Below, piece by piece: positions 1 to 8,653 of a DNA stretch of 64,000 nucleotides. Below the pieces are notes generated by a model that worked only from the letters and a program-made list of their open reading frames with translations, did not search any database and had not been told where the DNA came from. The stretch covers positions 8,399,501 through 8,463,500 of the forward strand of contig NZ_CP163520.1 of assembly GCF_041080675.1 (NCBI RefSeq), read 5' to 3'. The DNA is from Streptomyces sp. cg36. Lineage in GTDB: Bacteria > Actinomycetota > Actinomycetes > Streptomycetales > Streptomycetaceae. Each line of letters starts with the position of its first letter. Within the stretch, counting starts at the first letter, position 1. The position numbers and the translations under genes were made by a program.

Positions 1-223
1 CCGGGTCCAGGCCCGGCATGGTGGGATCAGTCCTCTGGGAATGCGCCTGCCGACAGGACTGGAGTTCGCTCCGGCGGGGCATTGTGGTCAACCGACATGT
101 GCCGCCGGGGGCTCGGGCGTACGTACAGCAGCATAGCCCGCGTGTCGAGGCTGCGAGAGACAGCGGTGAGCCTCCTTCCGACGCCCTCTGGGGCGGAAGG
201 CCGGGGGATCGTCTCGGTGCCGG

Positions 224-394
224 TCAGCGCACGGGGCGTCGGTGTGAACGCCGGGACAGGCGTGTGCCGAAGAAGGCGACGTCGGCCACCAGGACGACGA
301 CGCCGATGACCAGCAGGTAGCCCAGACCGTCCGCGACCGCGCCGATCAGTCCCAGGACGATGGCCGTGAGGATGAGGAACAGGAAGATCGCCAT
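224..394 (-). CDS. Small hydrophobic membrane protein, 56 aa
   Basis: The protein is almost entirely hydrophobic over residues 2-43, read as two membrane segments (MAIFLFLILTAIVLGLIGAV, then a second after ADGLGY), and ends in a basic tail rich in Arg and His. The ATG at 394 is preceded by a purine-rich AAAGAGG about 10 nt upstream; the longer reading frame beyond it has no membrane or coding character. It lies 35 nt downstream of the PRC-barrel gene on the same strand, so the two are probably co-transcribed. Small hydrophobic proteins of this kind are common in Streptomyces stress clusters, but no precise function can be given. Confidence 0.65.
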   Translation of the reverse strand: MAIFLFLILTAIVLGLIGAVADGLGYLLVIGVVVLVADVAFFGTRLSRRSHRRPVR

Positions 395-429
395 GACGCG
401 GGCGCCTCTTTCGTGTCGGGGAAGTGCGG

Positions 430-786
430 TCAGCGGCGCGCGAGCTGGCGCTCGCCCTCGGCGCCCTGCCGGTACTCCATGCCGTAGTGCTGGAAGATTC
501 CCTCCTCCCGCTCGGCGGGCAGTACGTCGTCCGTGCCGATGGACGGGCACTGCCGTACGAGCCCCTTGGGATGGGCGACCTTGACGTAGTGCGGTCCGAG
601 GACCGCCTCGCCGAGCGGGACGAAGACCAGACGGCGGCGGGTCGGCAGACCGGTCAGGACCGTGGCCATGGCCGGCTCGTCGGTGCTCGTGTCCACGTAG
701 ACCGCTTCCAGTACTCCGATCTTGTGGCCCTTCGGGTCGACCACGTCGTGATTGCGCCACTCGCGGATATCGGCTGAGGTGATCAT
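430..786 (-). CDS. PRC-barrel domain protein (copy 1), 118 aa
   Basis: Residues about 5-80 show the PRC-barrel pattern: a WRNHDVVDPKGHKIGVLEAV strand pair, then DEPAMATVL and RLVFVPLGEAVLGPHYVKV. The conserved tail ends in GERQLARR. The ATG at 786 is chosen because GGAGGACAGGC sits directly upstream and the ORF extension above it is low-complexity. The copy at 5736-6092 has the same length and colinear motifs. PRC-barrels are small cytoplasmic beta-barrels found in ribosome-maturation and photosynthetic proteins; stand-alone Streptomyces copies are of unknown function and often sit near stress genes. Probable operon with the small membrane protein downstream. Confidence 0.85.
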   Translation of the reverse strand: MITSADIREWRNHDVVDPKGHKIGVLEAVYVDTSTDEPAMATVLTGLPTRRRLVFVPLGEAVLGPHYVKVAHPKGLVRQCPSIGTDDVLPAEREEGIFQHYGMEYRQGAEGERQLARR

Positions 787-949
787 GCCTGTCCTCCGTC
801 TCTCCGGCCTGCCCGCTCTTCCGGAGTGCCCCCGTTCGCGCGCGACAGCCGTGTCCGGCACTGCCCGCTGGTCTGCGGCCACACTCCAGCCGAGTCGGCT
901 TCGAGCCGGCGGGAGGCGAGGCGGGTTCGTCCGTGAGGCAACGCCGCTG

Positions 950-2830
950 TCAGCGCGGCTGGGTGCGGTGGCGCGGTGAGGGAAGGCGCAGGGCCAGTAC
1001 GACGACGTCGTCTTCGCGCGCCGGATCCGCCGGGGTGCCGCTGAGCCGTCGCAGCAGTTCGGCCAGTGGGAGGTCGCTGTGCCGGGCGAGCAGGGCGGCG
1101 AGTTGTGCGAGGGATGCGTCGATGTCGCGGCCGCGGGTCTCGATGAGCCCGTCGGTGTAGAGCAGCAGCGTCGAGCCCGCGGGAAGGACGCGCTGGTGCT
1201 CGGTGCGCTGGACCGGCCCCATGCCGTGGTGGAAGAGGATGTCGTGCTCCACCAAGGCGGTCACGCGGCCGTCGGCGGTACGGAGCAGTGGTGGCGGGTG
1301 GCCGGCGTTGGACCAGGTCAGTGTCCAGTCGGGACCGCCGTGCGTGCGGTCGAGGCGCGCGTGCACCAGGGTGCCGCTGGCGTTGATGGGCAGGACCGAG
1401 CACGCCGCGTCGAGGGCGGTCAAAGCGGTGGCGGGGCTGTACGGCGGGTGGTCGAGGGTGGCCTGGCGCAGCATGCTGCGGACCTGGCCCATGATCGTCG
1501 CGGCGTGCATGTCGTGGCCGGTGATGTCCCCGACGGTGACCATGAGTGCTGCTGGCTCACCGGATGAAGCGGGCGGCAGGTGGTAGGCGTCGTACCAGTC
1601 CCCGCCGATCATGTCACCGACTGCGGCCGGCTGGTACAGGGCGCTGATCTCGATGTGGTCGGCCAGGGGGAGATCGGTGAGCATGGCTTCCTGCAGCTGG
1701 CGGGCCACGGAGACACGTTCGTCGAGGTACAGGGCGCGTTCCACGGCCTGTGCGATGTAACCGGAGGCGGCGGTGAGCGTGGCGCGCTCGGTGACGCCCA
1801 CTTCGTGCCGCTTGGACCAGCAGACCGCGACGACGCCCAGCAGGGCGCGGCTGCCCCACAGCGGCAGGCAGAACGTCGTGGTGAAGCCCATCCGGTCGAA
1901 GGAAGCGACCGCCTCGGGGCTGTATTCGGCCACGAGCGCCTCGCGGTCGGGCACGAAGACCGCCCGCCGCTCCCGCATGGCGCGAGCGCTCGGGAACGCC
2001 TCGGTCATCGGCAGGGCGAGGGTTTCGCGTTCCACCGCGTGCTCGATGTCCGGATCGGGGATCCGGTGGAGTGTGTCTTCGCCGGCGACGAGCAAGCCGA
2101 CGTACGAGGGCTTCCCGGCGCCGACGAAGAGGTCCCGCAGCCGTCGTCGTAGGTCGTCCAGTCCGGACGTCTGGGCCAGTTCCTCCGACGCTCTCAGCAG
2201 CAGCTCGGCGTGGTCGAGGCCGGTCTGGGCTTCCCTCTCCAGACGCTGGGCGTCGCTCCTGGCGTGTTCGGCGGCGGCCCGCGCGGTCTCCAGCACCATC
2301 TGCGTGGACCGGCTCTGTGCCGACAGTATGCGCAGGCGCAGCTCCGCGGAGCAGGCCGCTGCCAGGTCCTCCAGGTCGGGCAGTTCGCTGGCACTCCAGC
2401 TCCGCGGCCGGTGGTCGATGGCGCACAGCATGCCCAGGACGAGCCCGTCAAGGTCGGTCAGGGGCATGGACGCGTACGCGACGATTCCGAGATCCGCGAG
2501 GGCCGGGCCGCCGAGAAGCCGCTTGTCGGCGCGGGCGTCCGGCACGGCCAGGGCCTGGCCCGCGGCCGCCGTGTACGGGCCTGGCGCATGCGACAGCGGC
2601 AGCGCCCGGCTCGTTGCCCAGGGCTCTCCCAGTCCGACTTGCCCGGGGAGGATCCAGCGGTCGTCCTCGATCAGCGAGACGAGGGCCACCGGCACGTGGA
2701 GCAAGCGCGAGACCAGCCGGGCGAACCGGTCCATCCCGGTGTCGGAAGCCGCCGACAGGCCGGCCAGCCGCAAGGCCCGCCGGCGTGTGGCGCCCGGGTC
2801 CGCCCTGGATTCCCGGCCCTGATTCGGCAT
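950..2830 (-). CDS. GAF-GAF-SpoIIE (PP2C-type) serine phosphatase, 626 aa
   Basis: Two GAF-like sensor domains (about residues 25-165 and 215-365) are joined by a helical, probably coiled-coil linker (about 165-215). A C-terminal SpoIIE/RsbU-type PP2C phosphatase follows (about 385-615). Phosphatase motifs seen are IGGDWYDAY, TVGDITGHDMHAATIMGQVR, SNAGHPPPLL, LLLYTDGLIETRGRDID and REDDVVVLAL, carrying the expected metal-binding aspartates. No membrane segment is visible, so it should be cytoplasmic. The family dephosphorylates anti-sigma-factor antagonists in response to signals bound by GAF domains; the partner here is not visible. The ATG at 2830 has GGAGGG about 5 nt upstream. Divergent from the desaturase gene. 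Confidence 0.9.
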   Translation of the reverse strand: MPNQGRESRADPGATRRRALRLAGLSAASDTGMDRFARLVSRLLHVPVALVSLIEDDRWILPGQVGLGEPWATSRALPLSHAPGPYTAAAGQALAVPDARADKRLLGGPALADLGIVAYASMPLTDLDGLVLGMLCAIDHRPRSWSASELPDLEDLAAACSAELRLRILSAQSRSTQMVLETARAAAEHARSDAQRLEREAQTGLDHAELLLRASEELAQTSGLDDLRRRLRDLFVGAGKPSYVGLLVAGEDTLHRIPDPDIEHAVERETLALPMTEAFPSARAMRERRAVFVPDREALVAEYSPEAVASFDRMGFTTTFCLPLWGSRALLGVVAVCWSKRHEVGVTERATLTAASGYIAQAVERALYLDERVSVARQLQEAMLTDLPLADHIEISALYQPAAVGDMIGGDWYDAYHLPPASSGEPAALMVTVGDITGHDMHAATIMGQVRSMLRQATLDHPPYSPATALTALDAACSVLPINASGTLVHARLDRTHGGPDWTLTWSNAGHPPPLLRTADGRVTALVEHDILFHHGMGPVQRTEHQRVLPAGSTLLLYTDGLIETRGRDIDASLAQLAALLARHSDLPLAELLRRLSGTPADPAREDDVVVLALRLPSPRHRTQPR

Positions 2831-3176
2831 CCGCCCTCCGGTCCCGACGTCCCGAGGCCATCAACAGCATCGTAGAGCAGCGGGAGGCTCATCGCGTCGG
2901 ACTGGGGGCGCTGAGGGCGGCGGTGGGCGGGCGAGCGGCCTGCCGAACGGGCTGGGCGTTGCCATGTTTGCCCGGTCGGCCGCGGGGAACTCGACGACGC
3001 GGCGCCGAAGGCGAACCGGGCTGCGCGGAGGCTTGCGCAGGCTGCGGGGACACCTGCCCGGTCAGTGGTCCTCGCGCTCCCGGCCGCCCGTCGCACGCCC
3101 CGTTCTCGGGGCGGTCCCGCAGCGCGGCCCAAGACCCCGGCAGCTCTTTCCTCGCCACCATCCCAAGGAGCCCCGG
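2831..3176. other. Intergenic region between divergent phosphatase and desaturase
   Basis: No convincing gene. It must contain both divergent promoters. The only clear signal is the AAGGAG ribosome binding site at 3165-3170 that fixes the GTG start of the desaturase. Confidence 0.5.
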
Positions 3177-4166
3177 GTGCCCAGTAGCACACGCACCACC
3201 GCACCGCCGGACGTGACCGGCCGACCGCTTGTGTACGACGGCAAGACGCCCTTCCCTCTCAGCGAGCCCCCTCGGCGGTCCTCCGCCGAGCGGATCCACC
3301 TGGCGGTGACCGGGCTGATCGTGGCCTTCCCGTTCCTGGCCCTGGTTCTGGGCGGTTGGCTGCTGTGGGGCAGCCTCATCGGCCCCCTCGACGTACTGCT
3401 CGCCCTGCTTTGCTATGTCGTGACCGGACTCGGGGTCACGGCCGGCTTCCACCGGCTGCTGACCCATCGCAGCTACACCGCCCGCCCCGCGCTCGGCGTC
3501 GCACTCGCCGTGGCTGGCTCGATGAGCTTCCAGGGTGATGTGATCGCCTGGGTCGCCCTGCACCGCCGTCACCACGCCTTCACCGACCAACCCGGTGACC
3601 CGCACTCACCGTTCCGCTACGGGACCACGCTGCGCGGGCAGTTGCGGGGCCTGGTCCACGCGCATGTGGGCTGGCTGTTCAGCGGCGAATCACCCGCAGC
3701 CGAGCGGTACGCTCCGGATCTGCTGGCCGACCGTCACATGCGGGTGCTGGCACGGGTCTTCCCGGGGCTGTGCGTCCTGAGCCTGGCACTGCCGTGCGCG
3801 GCGGGCTGGGCCCTCGGAGGCAGCCCGCATGCCGCGCTGACCGCCCTGCTGTGGGCCGGTCTGGTGCGCGTGGCCCTGCTCCAGCACGTGACGTGGAGCG
3901 TCAACTCGCTGTGCCACATGATCGGCGCGCGCCCCTTCCGCACCCGCCGCCATGACCGGGCGACCAACCTGTGGCCGCTCGCCGTGCTCTCCTTCGGGGA
4001 GAGCTGGCACAACCTGCACCACGCCGACCCCACCTGTGCCCGGCACGGCGTCGACCGGGGCCAGATCGATCTGACTGCCTTCACCATCCGCCTTTTCGAG
4101 CGGCTGGGCTGGGCGACCGATGTGCACTGGCCCCTGCCCGGACGGCTCGACAACCGGCGCGTCTGA
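3177..4166 (+). CDS. Membrane fatty-acid (acyl-CoA) desaturase, 329 aa
   Basis: All three histidine boxes of the membrane desaturase family are present: HRLLTHRSY (HxxxxH), HRRHHAF (HxxHH) and WHNLHHAD (HxxHH). Hydrophobic stretches lie around residues 40-80 (LIVAFPFLALVLGGWLLWGS), before the second box, and around 200-240. These boxes bind a di-iron centre that inserts a cis double bond into an acyl chain at the membrane; delta-9 specificity is the usual actinobacterial one but cannot be proved here. The GTG start at 3177 has an ideal AAGGAG six nt upstream, whereas the ORF N-terminal to it is Arg/Pro-rich and non-coding in character. Confidence 0.9.
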   Translation: MPSSTRTTAPPDVTGRPLVYDGKTPFPLSEPPRRSSAERIHLAVTGLIVAFPFLALVLGGWLLWGSLIGPLDVLLALLCYVVTGLGVTAGFHRLLTHRSYTARPALGVALAVAGSMSFQGDVIAWVALHRRHHAFTDQPGDPHSPFRYGTTLRGQLRGLVHAHVGWLFSGESPAAERYAPDLLADRHMRVLARVFPGLCVLSLALPCAAGWALGGSPHAALTALLWAGLVRVALLQHVTWSVNSLCHMIGARPFRTRRHDRATNLWPLAVLSFGESWHNLHHADPTCARHGVDRGQIDLTAFTIRLFERLGWATDVHWPLPGRLDNRRV

Positions 4167-4282
4167 GAAGTGGGTGGGGACCCTGTGATGCCCCTTCCGC
4201 TTGTCGTCGACGCGCTCCGCCCGAAGAGGAAGGGATTCCCAATTATGCTGTCAAGTCCCGGGGATGACGCTTCGTGACTGGA

Positions 4283-5497
4283 TCATGCCGCCATGGCCGC
4301 GGGTTGGGCTGCGGTGGTCGCGAAGACGCGGTGGTCGCGTATCAGGGCCCAGAGCACGTTCAGGCGGCGCCTGGCCAGAGCGAGAACAGCCTGCTTGTGG
4401 GACTTCCCCTCGGCGCGTTTGCGGTGGTAGAAGCGTTTCGACTCAGGGCAGTGCACCGAGGCGACCTGCGCGGAGAGGTAGAACATCCGCAGGAGGCGGC
4501 GGCTGTAGCGGCGGGGTCTGCGCAGGTTGCCGCTGACCTTGCCCGAATCGCGGGGAACGGGGGCGAGTCCGGCGACGCCAGCGAGCCGGTCCGGTGTGCC
4601 GAAGGCGCTCATGTCGCCGCCGGTGGCGGCGATGAACTCCGCACCCAGCATGTCGCCGATGCCGGGCATGGAAGTAATCACCTCGGCATCGGGATGCTCG
4701 CGAAACCGGCCCTCGATCAGGGCTTCCAGTTCCGCGATCTCCTGGTCGAGGGCCATCACCTCCCGAGTGAGGGTGTGGACCATCTTGGCGGCGGTTCTCT
4801 CCCCGGGCACCACCGTGTGCTGGGCCTCGCCCGCGGTCACTGCCGCGTCCGCGGCGCTCTTGGCGAGAGCGAGGGTGCGGACGCCATGGTTCTTCAGCCA
4901 GGTCGCCAGCCGGGCCCTGCCGACGCGACGCAGGGCGGCCGGCGTCTGGTACTTGGTGAGCAGAACGAGCGCGGTCTTGGACGCGCTGTAGTCGAAGGCC
5001 CGCTCCAAGGCGGGGAAGTACTCCAGCATCTGGGCCCTCAGCCGGTTGATCGCTCTCGTGCGGTCCGCAGACAGGTCCATGCGGCGGGCCGTGAGGATCT
5101 TCAGGTCGACTGCGATTTCACTGGTCTCCTGCAGCGGTTGCAGGTCGCGGCGCATCCGAGCCTGGTCAGCGATGACGAAGGCGTCCTTCGCGTCCGTCTT
5201 GCCGCTGCCCCGGTAGGCGCCGGAGGCGTGATGAACGGTTCGGCCGGGGATGTAGAACAGCCGCTGCCCGTGGTTGACCAGCAGGGCGATCCACAGCGCG
5301 GCGCCACCGGCGTTGAGGTCGACCGCCCACGTGACGGGGATGTCGTCCGCCAAGTCAAGGACGTTGCCCAGCAGTTGCAGCAACTCGTCCTCGTTGTTGG
5401 GCACCCGCTGCGAGAGCTGTATCCGGCCCTCGGCGTCGATGACCGTGCAGTGGTGCTCGGCCTTGCCCGCGTCTGTCCCGGCCCACAGTTCGGGCAC
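4283..5497 (-). CDS. IS110-family transposase, 404 aa
   Basis: N-terminal RuvC-like DEDD part (about residues 1-155; WAGTDAGKAEHHCTV, then SGKTDAKDAFVIADQAR) and C-terminal Tnp_20 part (about 265-360; EVITSMPGIGDMLGAEF, then LAGVAGLAPVPRDSGK). Length is normal for IS110. The gene appears complete. The family moves without terminal inverted repeats, and recent work shows that IS110 elements express a bridge RNA from a non-coding end, so the flanks at 4167-4282 and 5498-5735 are the places to look; exact element ends could not be fixed. It lies between the desaturase and a PRC-barrel gene. Confidence 0.92.
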   Translation of the reverse strand: MPELWAGTDAGKAEHHCTVIDAEGRIQLSQRVPNNEDELLQLLGNVLDLADDIPVTWAVDLNAGGAALWIALLVNHGQRLFYIPGRTVHHASGAYRGSGKTDAKDAFVIADQARMRRDLQPLQETSEIAVDLKILTARRMDLSADRTRAINRLRAQMLEYFPALERAFDYSASKTALVLLTKYQTPAALRRVGRARLATWLKNHGVRTLALAKSAADAAVTAGEAQHTVVPGERTAAKMVHTLTREVMALDQEIAELEALIEGRFREHPDAEVITSMPGIGDMLGAEFIAATGGDMSAFGTPDRLAGVAGLAPVPRDSGKVSGNLRRPRRYSRRLLRMFYLSAQVASVHCPESKRFYHRKRAEGKSHKQAVLALARRRLNVLWALIRDHRVFATTAAQPAAMAA

Positions 5498-5735
5498 CGG
5501 CCCCTCCTTCGTCGCTCTTCCGTGCTGTCCCAGCAGACGACCTCGCTGTCACGTCCATACAAGCGATTCAGTTCGCGCATCCCAATCAGCAGCCGAGTCG
5601 TCGCGGGGCGCCGGGCGGCCAATCCCTTCAAGCCACACACGCGGCAACACGATGACAGCCACACCCGGCACCCCTGGGCGTCCCGATCCTACGAATGACC
5701 GCGATCAACCCACGAAGAAAGGTATGGAGAGCACC

Positions 5736-6092
5736 ATGATCGAGTCCGCGCCCCTGCGCGAATGGCGCAATCAGGCAGTCGTGGACGAGGAGGACCACAA
5801 GATCGGGGTCTTGGAGGGGATCTACGTGGACACCGCGACCGACAGACCCGCCATGGCCACCGTACGGTGCGGTCTTCCCACCCGGAACCGGCTGCTGTTC
5901 GTCCTGGTGGCCGAAGCCATCGTGGGCCCGGGCTATGTGAAGGTGCCTTATCCCAGGGCCCTGGTGCGCAAGGCCCCTCCCATCGGGACGGACGACGTGC
6001 TGCCCGCCGGGCAGGAACCGGAGATCTTCCAGTACTACGGCCTCGTCTACCAGCCCGGTATGTCGGGCGAGCGCCAACTGGCACGGCGCTGA
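5736..6092 (+). CDS. PRC-barrel domain protein (copy 2), 118 aa
   Basis: Colinear with the copy at 430-786 and of the same length: EWRNQAVVDEEDHKIGVLEG, DRPAMATVRCGLP, LLFVLVAEAIVGPGYVKVPY, TDDVLPAG and a GERQLARR end. Of two in-frame ATGs, the one at 5736 has GGAGAG 4-5 nt upstream and matches the start of copy 1, so it is preferred over 5724. The two copies are clearly paralogues separated by an IS110 element and a desaturase. Function unknown. Confidence 0.85.
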   Translation: MIESAPLREWRNQAVVDEEDHKIGVLEGIYVDTATDRPAMATVRCGLPTRNRLLFVLVAEAIVGPGYVKVPYPRALVRKAPPIGTDDVLPAGQEPEIFQYYGLVYQPGMSGERQLARR

Positions 6093-6221
6093 CCACCGGG
6101 CCCCCACCGTCCGGGCGCCGTGCAAGATGCGCGCGGCGGGCGTGCGGCCGAGCATGGGCGTGAGCGCTGTCCGATCCGTGCGCAGTGGCTTGCCCGGTAT
6201 TCCGAGGACGGATGGAAGACG

Positions 6222-6452
6222 ATGCGGACCCAGAGGTACGAGCTGGTCTTCGAGGGCGGTCCCGAGCCGGGGCAGGACATCGTGGTGGTGTCCGTGACCG
6301 GGCAGAAGGGGCCGGGCGGGCACCCCGTGTACGCCGACGACACCGGCATCGTCAGGGCTGAGATCAGCGACCGGGGCGAGGTCCGTGTGCTGGCCAGCAG
6401 CGGTGGCCAGGAACCGGCCCGGCCGGTGCGCGCGCGAGCGCTGCCGTCCTGA
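6222..6452 (+). CDS. Small DUF6296-like protein, 76 aa
   Basis: Short soluble protein containing RYELVFEGG, VVVSVTGQKGPGGHPVYADD and GIVRAEISDRGEVRVLAS. The pattern matches a Streptomyces-restricted family I recall as DUF6296; the family number is from memory and not checked. The ATG at 6222 is used because the conserved part begins there; an upstream extension to 6120 is low-complexity. It follows the PRC-barrel gene by 129 nt on the same strand and may share its transcript. Function unknown. Confidence 0.65.
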   Translation: MRTQRYELVFEGGPEPGQDIVVVSVTGQKGPGGHPVYADDTGIVRAEISDRGEVRVLASSGGQEPARPVRARALPS

Positions 6453-6654
6453 GTAACCGTCCCGGGCACCCGCCGTCTCGCCCGCCGCCGCTCATCCCGG
6501 TGAGCGGCCCGACGGCGGCGGGTATCGCGGAGGCCGACGGTGCGCCTGCCGCGCGCCGGCCCGCCGGATGCCGCCCGTCCTGGTCAGCGCCCGCAGGGCG
6601 GGGTCGGGGCAGCGGCGTGAGAGGTGATGCGGACAGCGGAGGATGGGCGACTGC

Positions 6655-7776
6655 ATGCGGAGCATGGGCGTGGAAGAGGAGCTGTTGCTGGTCGATGCCG
6701 GCAGCGGTGAGCCGCTGGCACTGTCGGGGGCCGTGCTGGCGGCCGCGGACGGGGCGGCCGGGCAGCTGGCGGAGGGTGGCGGGCCGTGGGGGCACGCCTT
6801 CGAGAACGAGCTGCAGAAGGAGCAGGTGGAGTTCGCCACCAAACCGGTGACGGAGGCGGGCGAGCTCCTGGAGGAGATCACCCGCTGGCGAGCGCAGGCG
6901 GCGCGGCACGCTGCGTCCGCCGGGGCGCTGGTCGCGGCCCTCGGTACCTCCCCGCTGCCGGTGCGGCCCTCGTTGAGCACGGGCAGGCGGTACCAGTGGG
7001 TCGGCGAGCAGTTCGGCCTGACCGCGCAGGAGCAACTGACCTGCGGCTGCCACGTCCATGTGTCGGTCGAGTCGGACGAGGAGGGCGTCGCGGTCCTGGA
7101 CCGGATCCGCCCGTGGCTGCCGGTGCTGACGGCGATGAGCGCGAACTCGCCGTTCTGGCAGGGGGAGGACAGTGGATACGAGAGCTACCGCAGCCGGGTG
7201 TGGAACCGGTTGCCCTCTGCCGGGCCCACGGACGTCTTCGGGTCCGCCGATCGGTATCACGAGCAGGTGCGCGCGATGCTCGGCACCGGTGTGCTGCGCG
7301 ACGAGGGGATGATGTACTTCGACGCCCGCCTGTCCGCCGCCTACCCGACGGTGGAAGTCAGGGTCGCGGACGTCTGCCTGGAGGCGTCGACCCCGGTCCT
7401 GCTGGCGGCCCTGGTCCGCGGCCTGGTCGAGACCGCCGCCCGCGCCTGGCGGGACGGACGGCCTCCGGCCAGGGTCGGTACGGGCCTGCTGCGGCTGGCG
7501 GCTTGGCGCGCCGGGCGCTCGGGGCTGGACGGGCCGCTCATCGATCCCCGGACGATGCGCGAGACGTCGCCGGAAGGGGCTGTCGAGGCGCTCTGCAGCC
7601 ACGTGTGCGAAGCCCTGGTAGACCACGGGGACGAGCATCGAGTCCGGGAGGGCATCGCCCGCCTGCTGGAGCACGGCAACGGGGCTCGCGTCCAGCGCGG
7701 GCTGCTGCGCACGCAGGGCACGCTCGGCGCTGTGGCCACCCGCTGTGCGGAGATCACCGTCGGCGGCAGCGCCTGA
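6655..7776 (+). CDS. YbdK-type carboxylate-amine ligase (GCS2 family), 373 aa
   Basis: Starts with the family signature GVEEELLLVD and contains AFENELQKEQVEFATKPV, LTCGCHVHVSV, FWQGEDSGYESYRSRVW, YFDARLSAAYPTVEVRVADV and the normal C-terminal helical part. These are the metal- and ATP-binding motifs of glutamate-cysteine ligase type 2 enzymes, which join an amino group to a carboxylate with ATP hydrolysis. Most actinobacterial members are called putative glutamate-cysteine ligase 2, though the real substrate is often unproved. Three in-frame ATGs compete (6643, 6655, 6664): GGAGG at 6638-6642 abuts the first, so 6655 with 12 nt spacing is preferred. Confidence 0.88.
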   Translation: MRSMGVEEELLLVDAGSGEPLALSGAVLAAADGAAGQLAEGGGPWGHAFENELQKEQVEFATKPVTEAGELLEEITRWRAQAARHAASAGALVAALGTSPLPVRPSLSTGRRYQWVGEQFGLTAQEQLTCGCHVHVSVESDEEGVAVLDRIRPWLPVLTAMSANSPFWQGEDSGYESYRSRVWNRLPSAGPTDVFGSADRYHEQVRAMLGTGVLRDEGMMYFDARLSAAYPTVEVRVADVCLEASTPVLLAALVRGLVETAARAWRDGRPPARVGTGLLRLAAWRAGRSGLDGPLIDPRTMRETSPEGAVEALCSHVCEALVDHGDEHRVREGIARLLEHGNGARVQRGLLRTQGTLGAVATRCAEITVGGSA

Positions 7777-8217
7777 GCCGGGTGCGGTGCGTCGCTGCCG
7801 GCGGTCCGGGTGCCGTGTGGCAGGACCTCGGACGCACCGCGGCTGCCGCTCGCCGTCGGGCCGGGGCAGTGGGCCGCTGCCCACGGAGCCCGCGAAAACG
7901 GCCTCGGCGCGAGACCGGATTTCACGATCAAAATCTGTTCCGACCGCAAGAGATTTTGACGTGCGCGCTCAGGATTTCTTGTGCGGTGAGCGGTGACGGA
8001 TTATTGACCAGTGCGGTTTCCGGTATTCCGTGCTACTGTCAATCTCAGTTGCAGTTGTGGTTCCCAAAAACTTCAAGTGCCCTCACCGTCGCTCTGTAGC
8101 CAGGGTGGGTGGGAGCGCTTTTGTGTGTTCCGGTCGTTTCTCCGGGTGGGGCAATCATCGCAGTGACGCGGGATCCGCACGGTGCGGGTTCCGGGAAATG
8201 CCCCGAAGGAGATTGAC
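7777..8217 (+). promoter_or_regulatory. Upstream region and long 5' leader of the cold-shock gene
   Basis: No gene is supported. AT content rises sharply between 7910 and 8075, unusual for this genome. An extended -10-like TGCTACTGT lies at 8031-8039; TTGACC at 8004-8009 is too far upstream to be its -35. This leaves roughly 175 nt of leader before the csp start, in keeping with the long regulatory 5' UTRs of cold-shock genes. The ribosome binding site is AAGGAG near 8206. Confidence 0.4.
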
Positions 8218-8421
8218 ATGGCTGCCGGTACCGTCAAGTGGTTCAACGCGGAAAAGGGCTTCGGCTTCATCGAGCAGGAGGGCGGCGGCCCGGATGTGTT
8301 CGCCCACTACTCGAACATCGCCGCCCAGGGTTTCCGCGAGCTCCAGGAAGGTCAGAAGGTGACCTTCGATGTCGCGCAGGGCCAGAAGGGCCCGACGGCC
8401 GAGAACATCGTTCTCGCCTGA
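8218..8421 (+). CDS. CspA-family cold-shock protein, 67 aa
   Basis: Single cold-shock domain of standard length. It has RNP1-like GFGFIEQ after [10 protein letters not shown], and RNP2-like VFAHYSNI, followed by [20 protein letters not shown]. It binds single-stranded RNA/DNA and melts RNA structure in the cytoplasm. The ATG at 8218 follows AAGGAGATTGAC; the longer reading frame from 8182 lacks support. It is followed by a strong intrinsic terminator and then the DEAD-box helicase and SCO5918-like genes, the usual Streptomyces cold-shock neighbourhood. Confidence 0.96.
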   Translation: MAAGTVKWFNAEKGFGFIEQEGGGPDVFAHYSNIAAQGFRELQEGQKVTFDVAQGQKGPTAENIVLA

Positions 8422-8470
8422 TCTGACGCATGACGCGTCCCGCCGCGGAGGCGGTGGGCGCGTGCGTCGC

Positions 8471-8516
8471 AGCTGGGGCCCGCACCTTGGGGTGCGGGCC
8501 CCAGCTCGTTTTGTTT
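8471..8516 (+). terminator. Intrinsic terminator of the cold-shock gene
   Basis: Perfect 16-bp inverted repeat (8471-8486 with 8491-8506) around a TTGG loop, followed by the T-rich CGTTTTGTTT. It begins 50 nt after the csp stop codon. Confidence 0.9.
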
Positions 8517-8653
8517 CGGGGCCGCGCCCCGGACCGTATCGCCTCGCATCCCACACATCAGATGGGCTCGTTCTTGCGATTCCCCGTGCCTCCCTTTTTC
8601 CCCGGGAATTCCTTGATGCGTGCCGCCGCAAGCAGCATCAAGAAAGGTTCCTC

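Noticed and set aside
8110..8124. TGGGAGCGCT resembling half of a cellobiose-repressor operator before csp
   Set aside because: Only one half-site matches; the second half reads TTTTG, so no palindromic operator.
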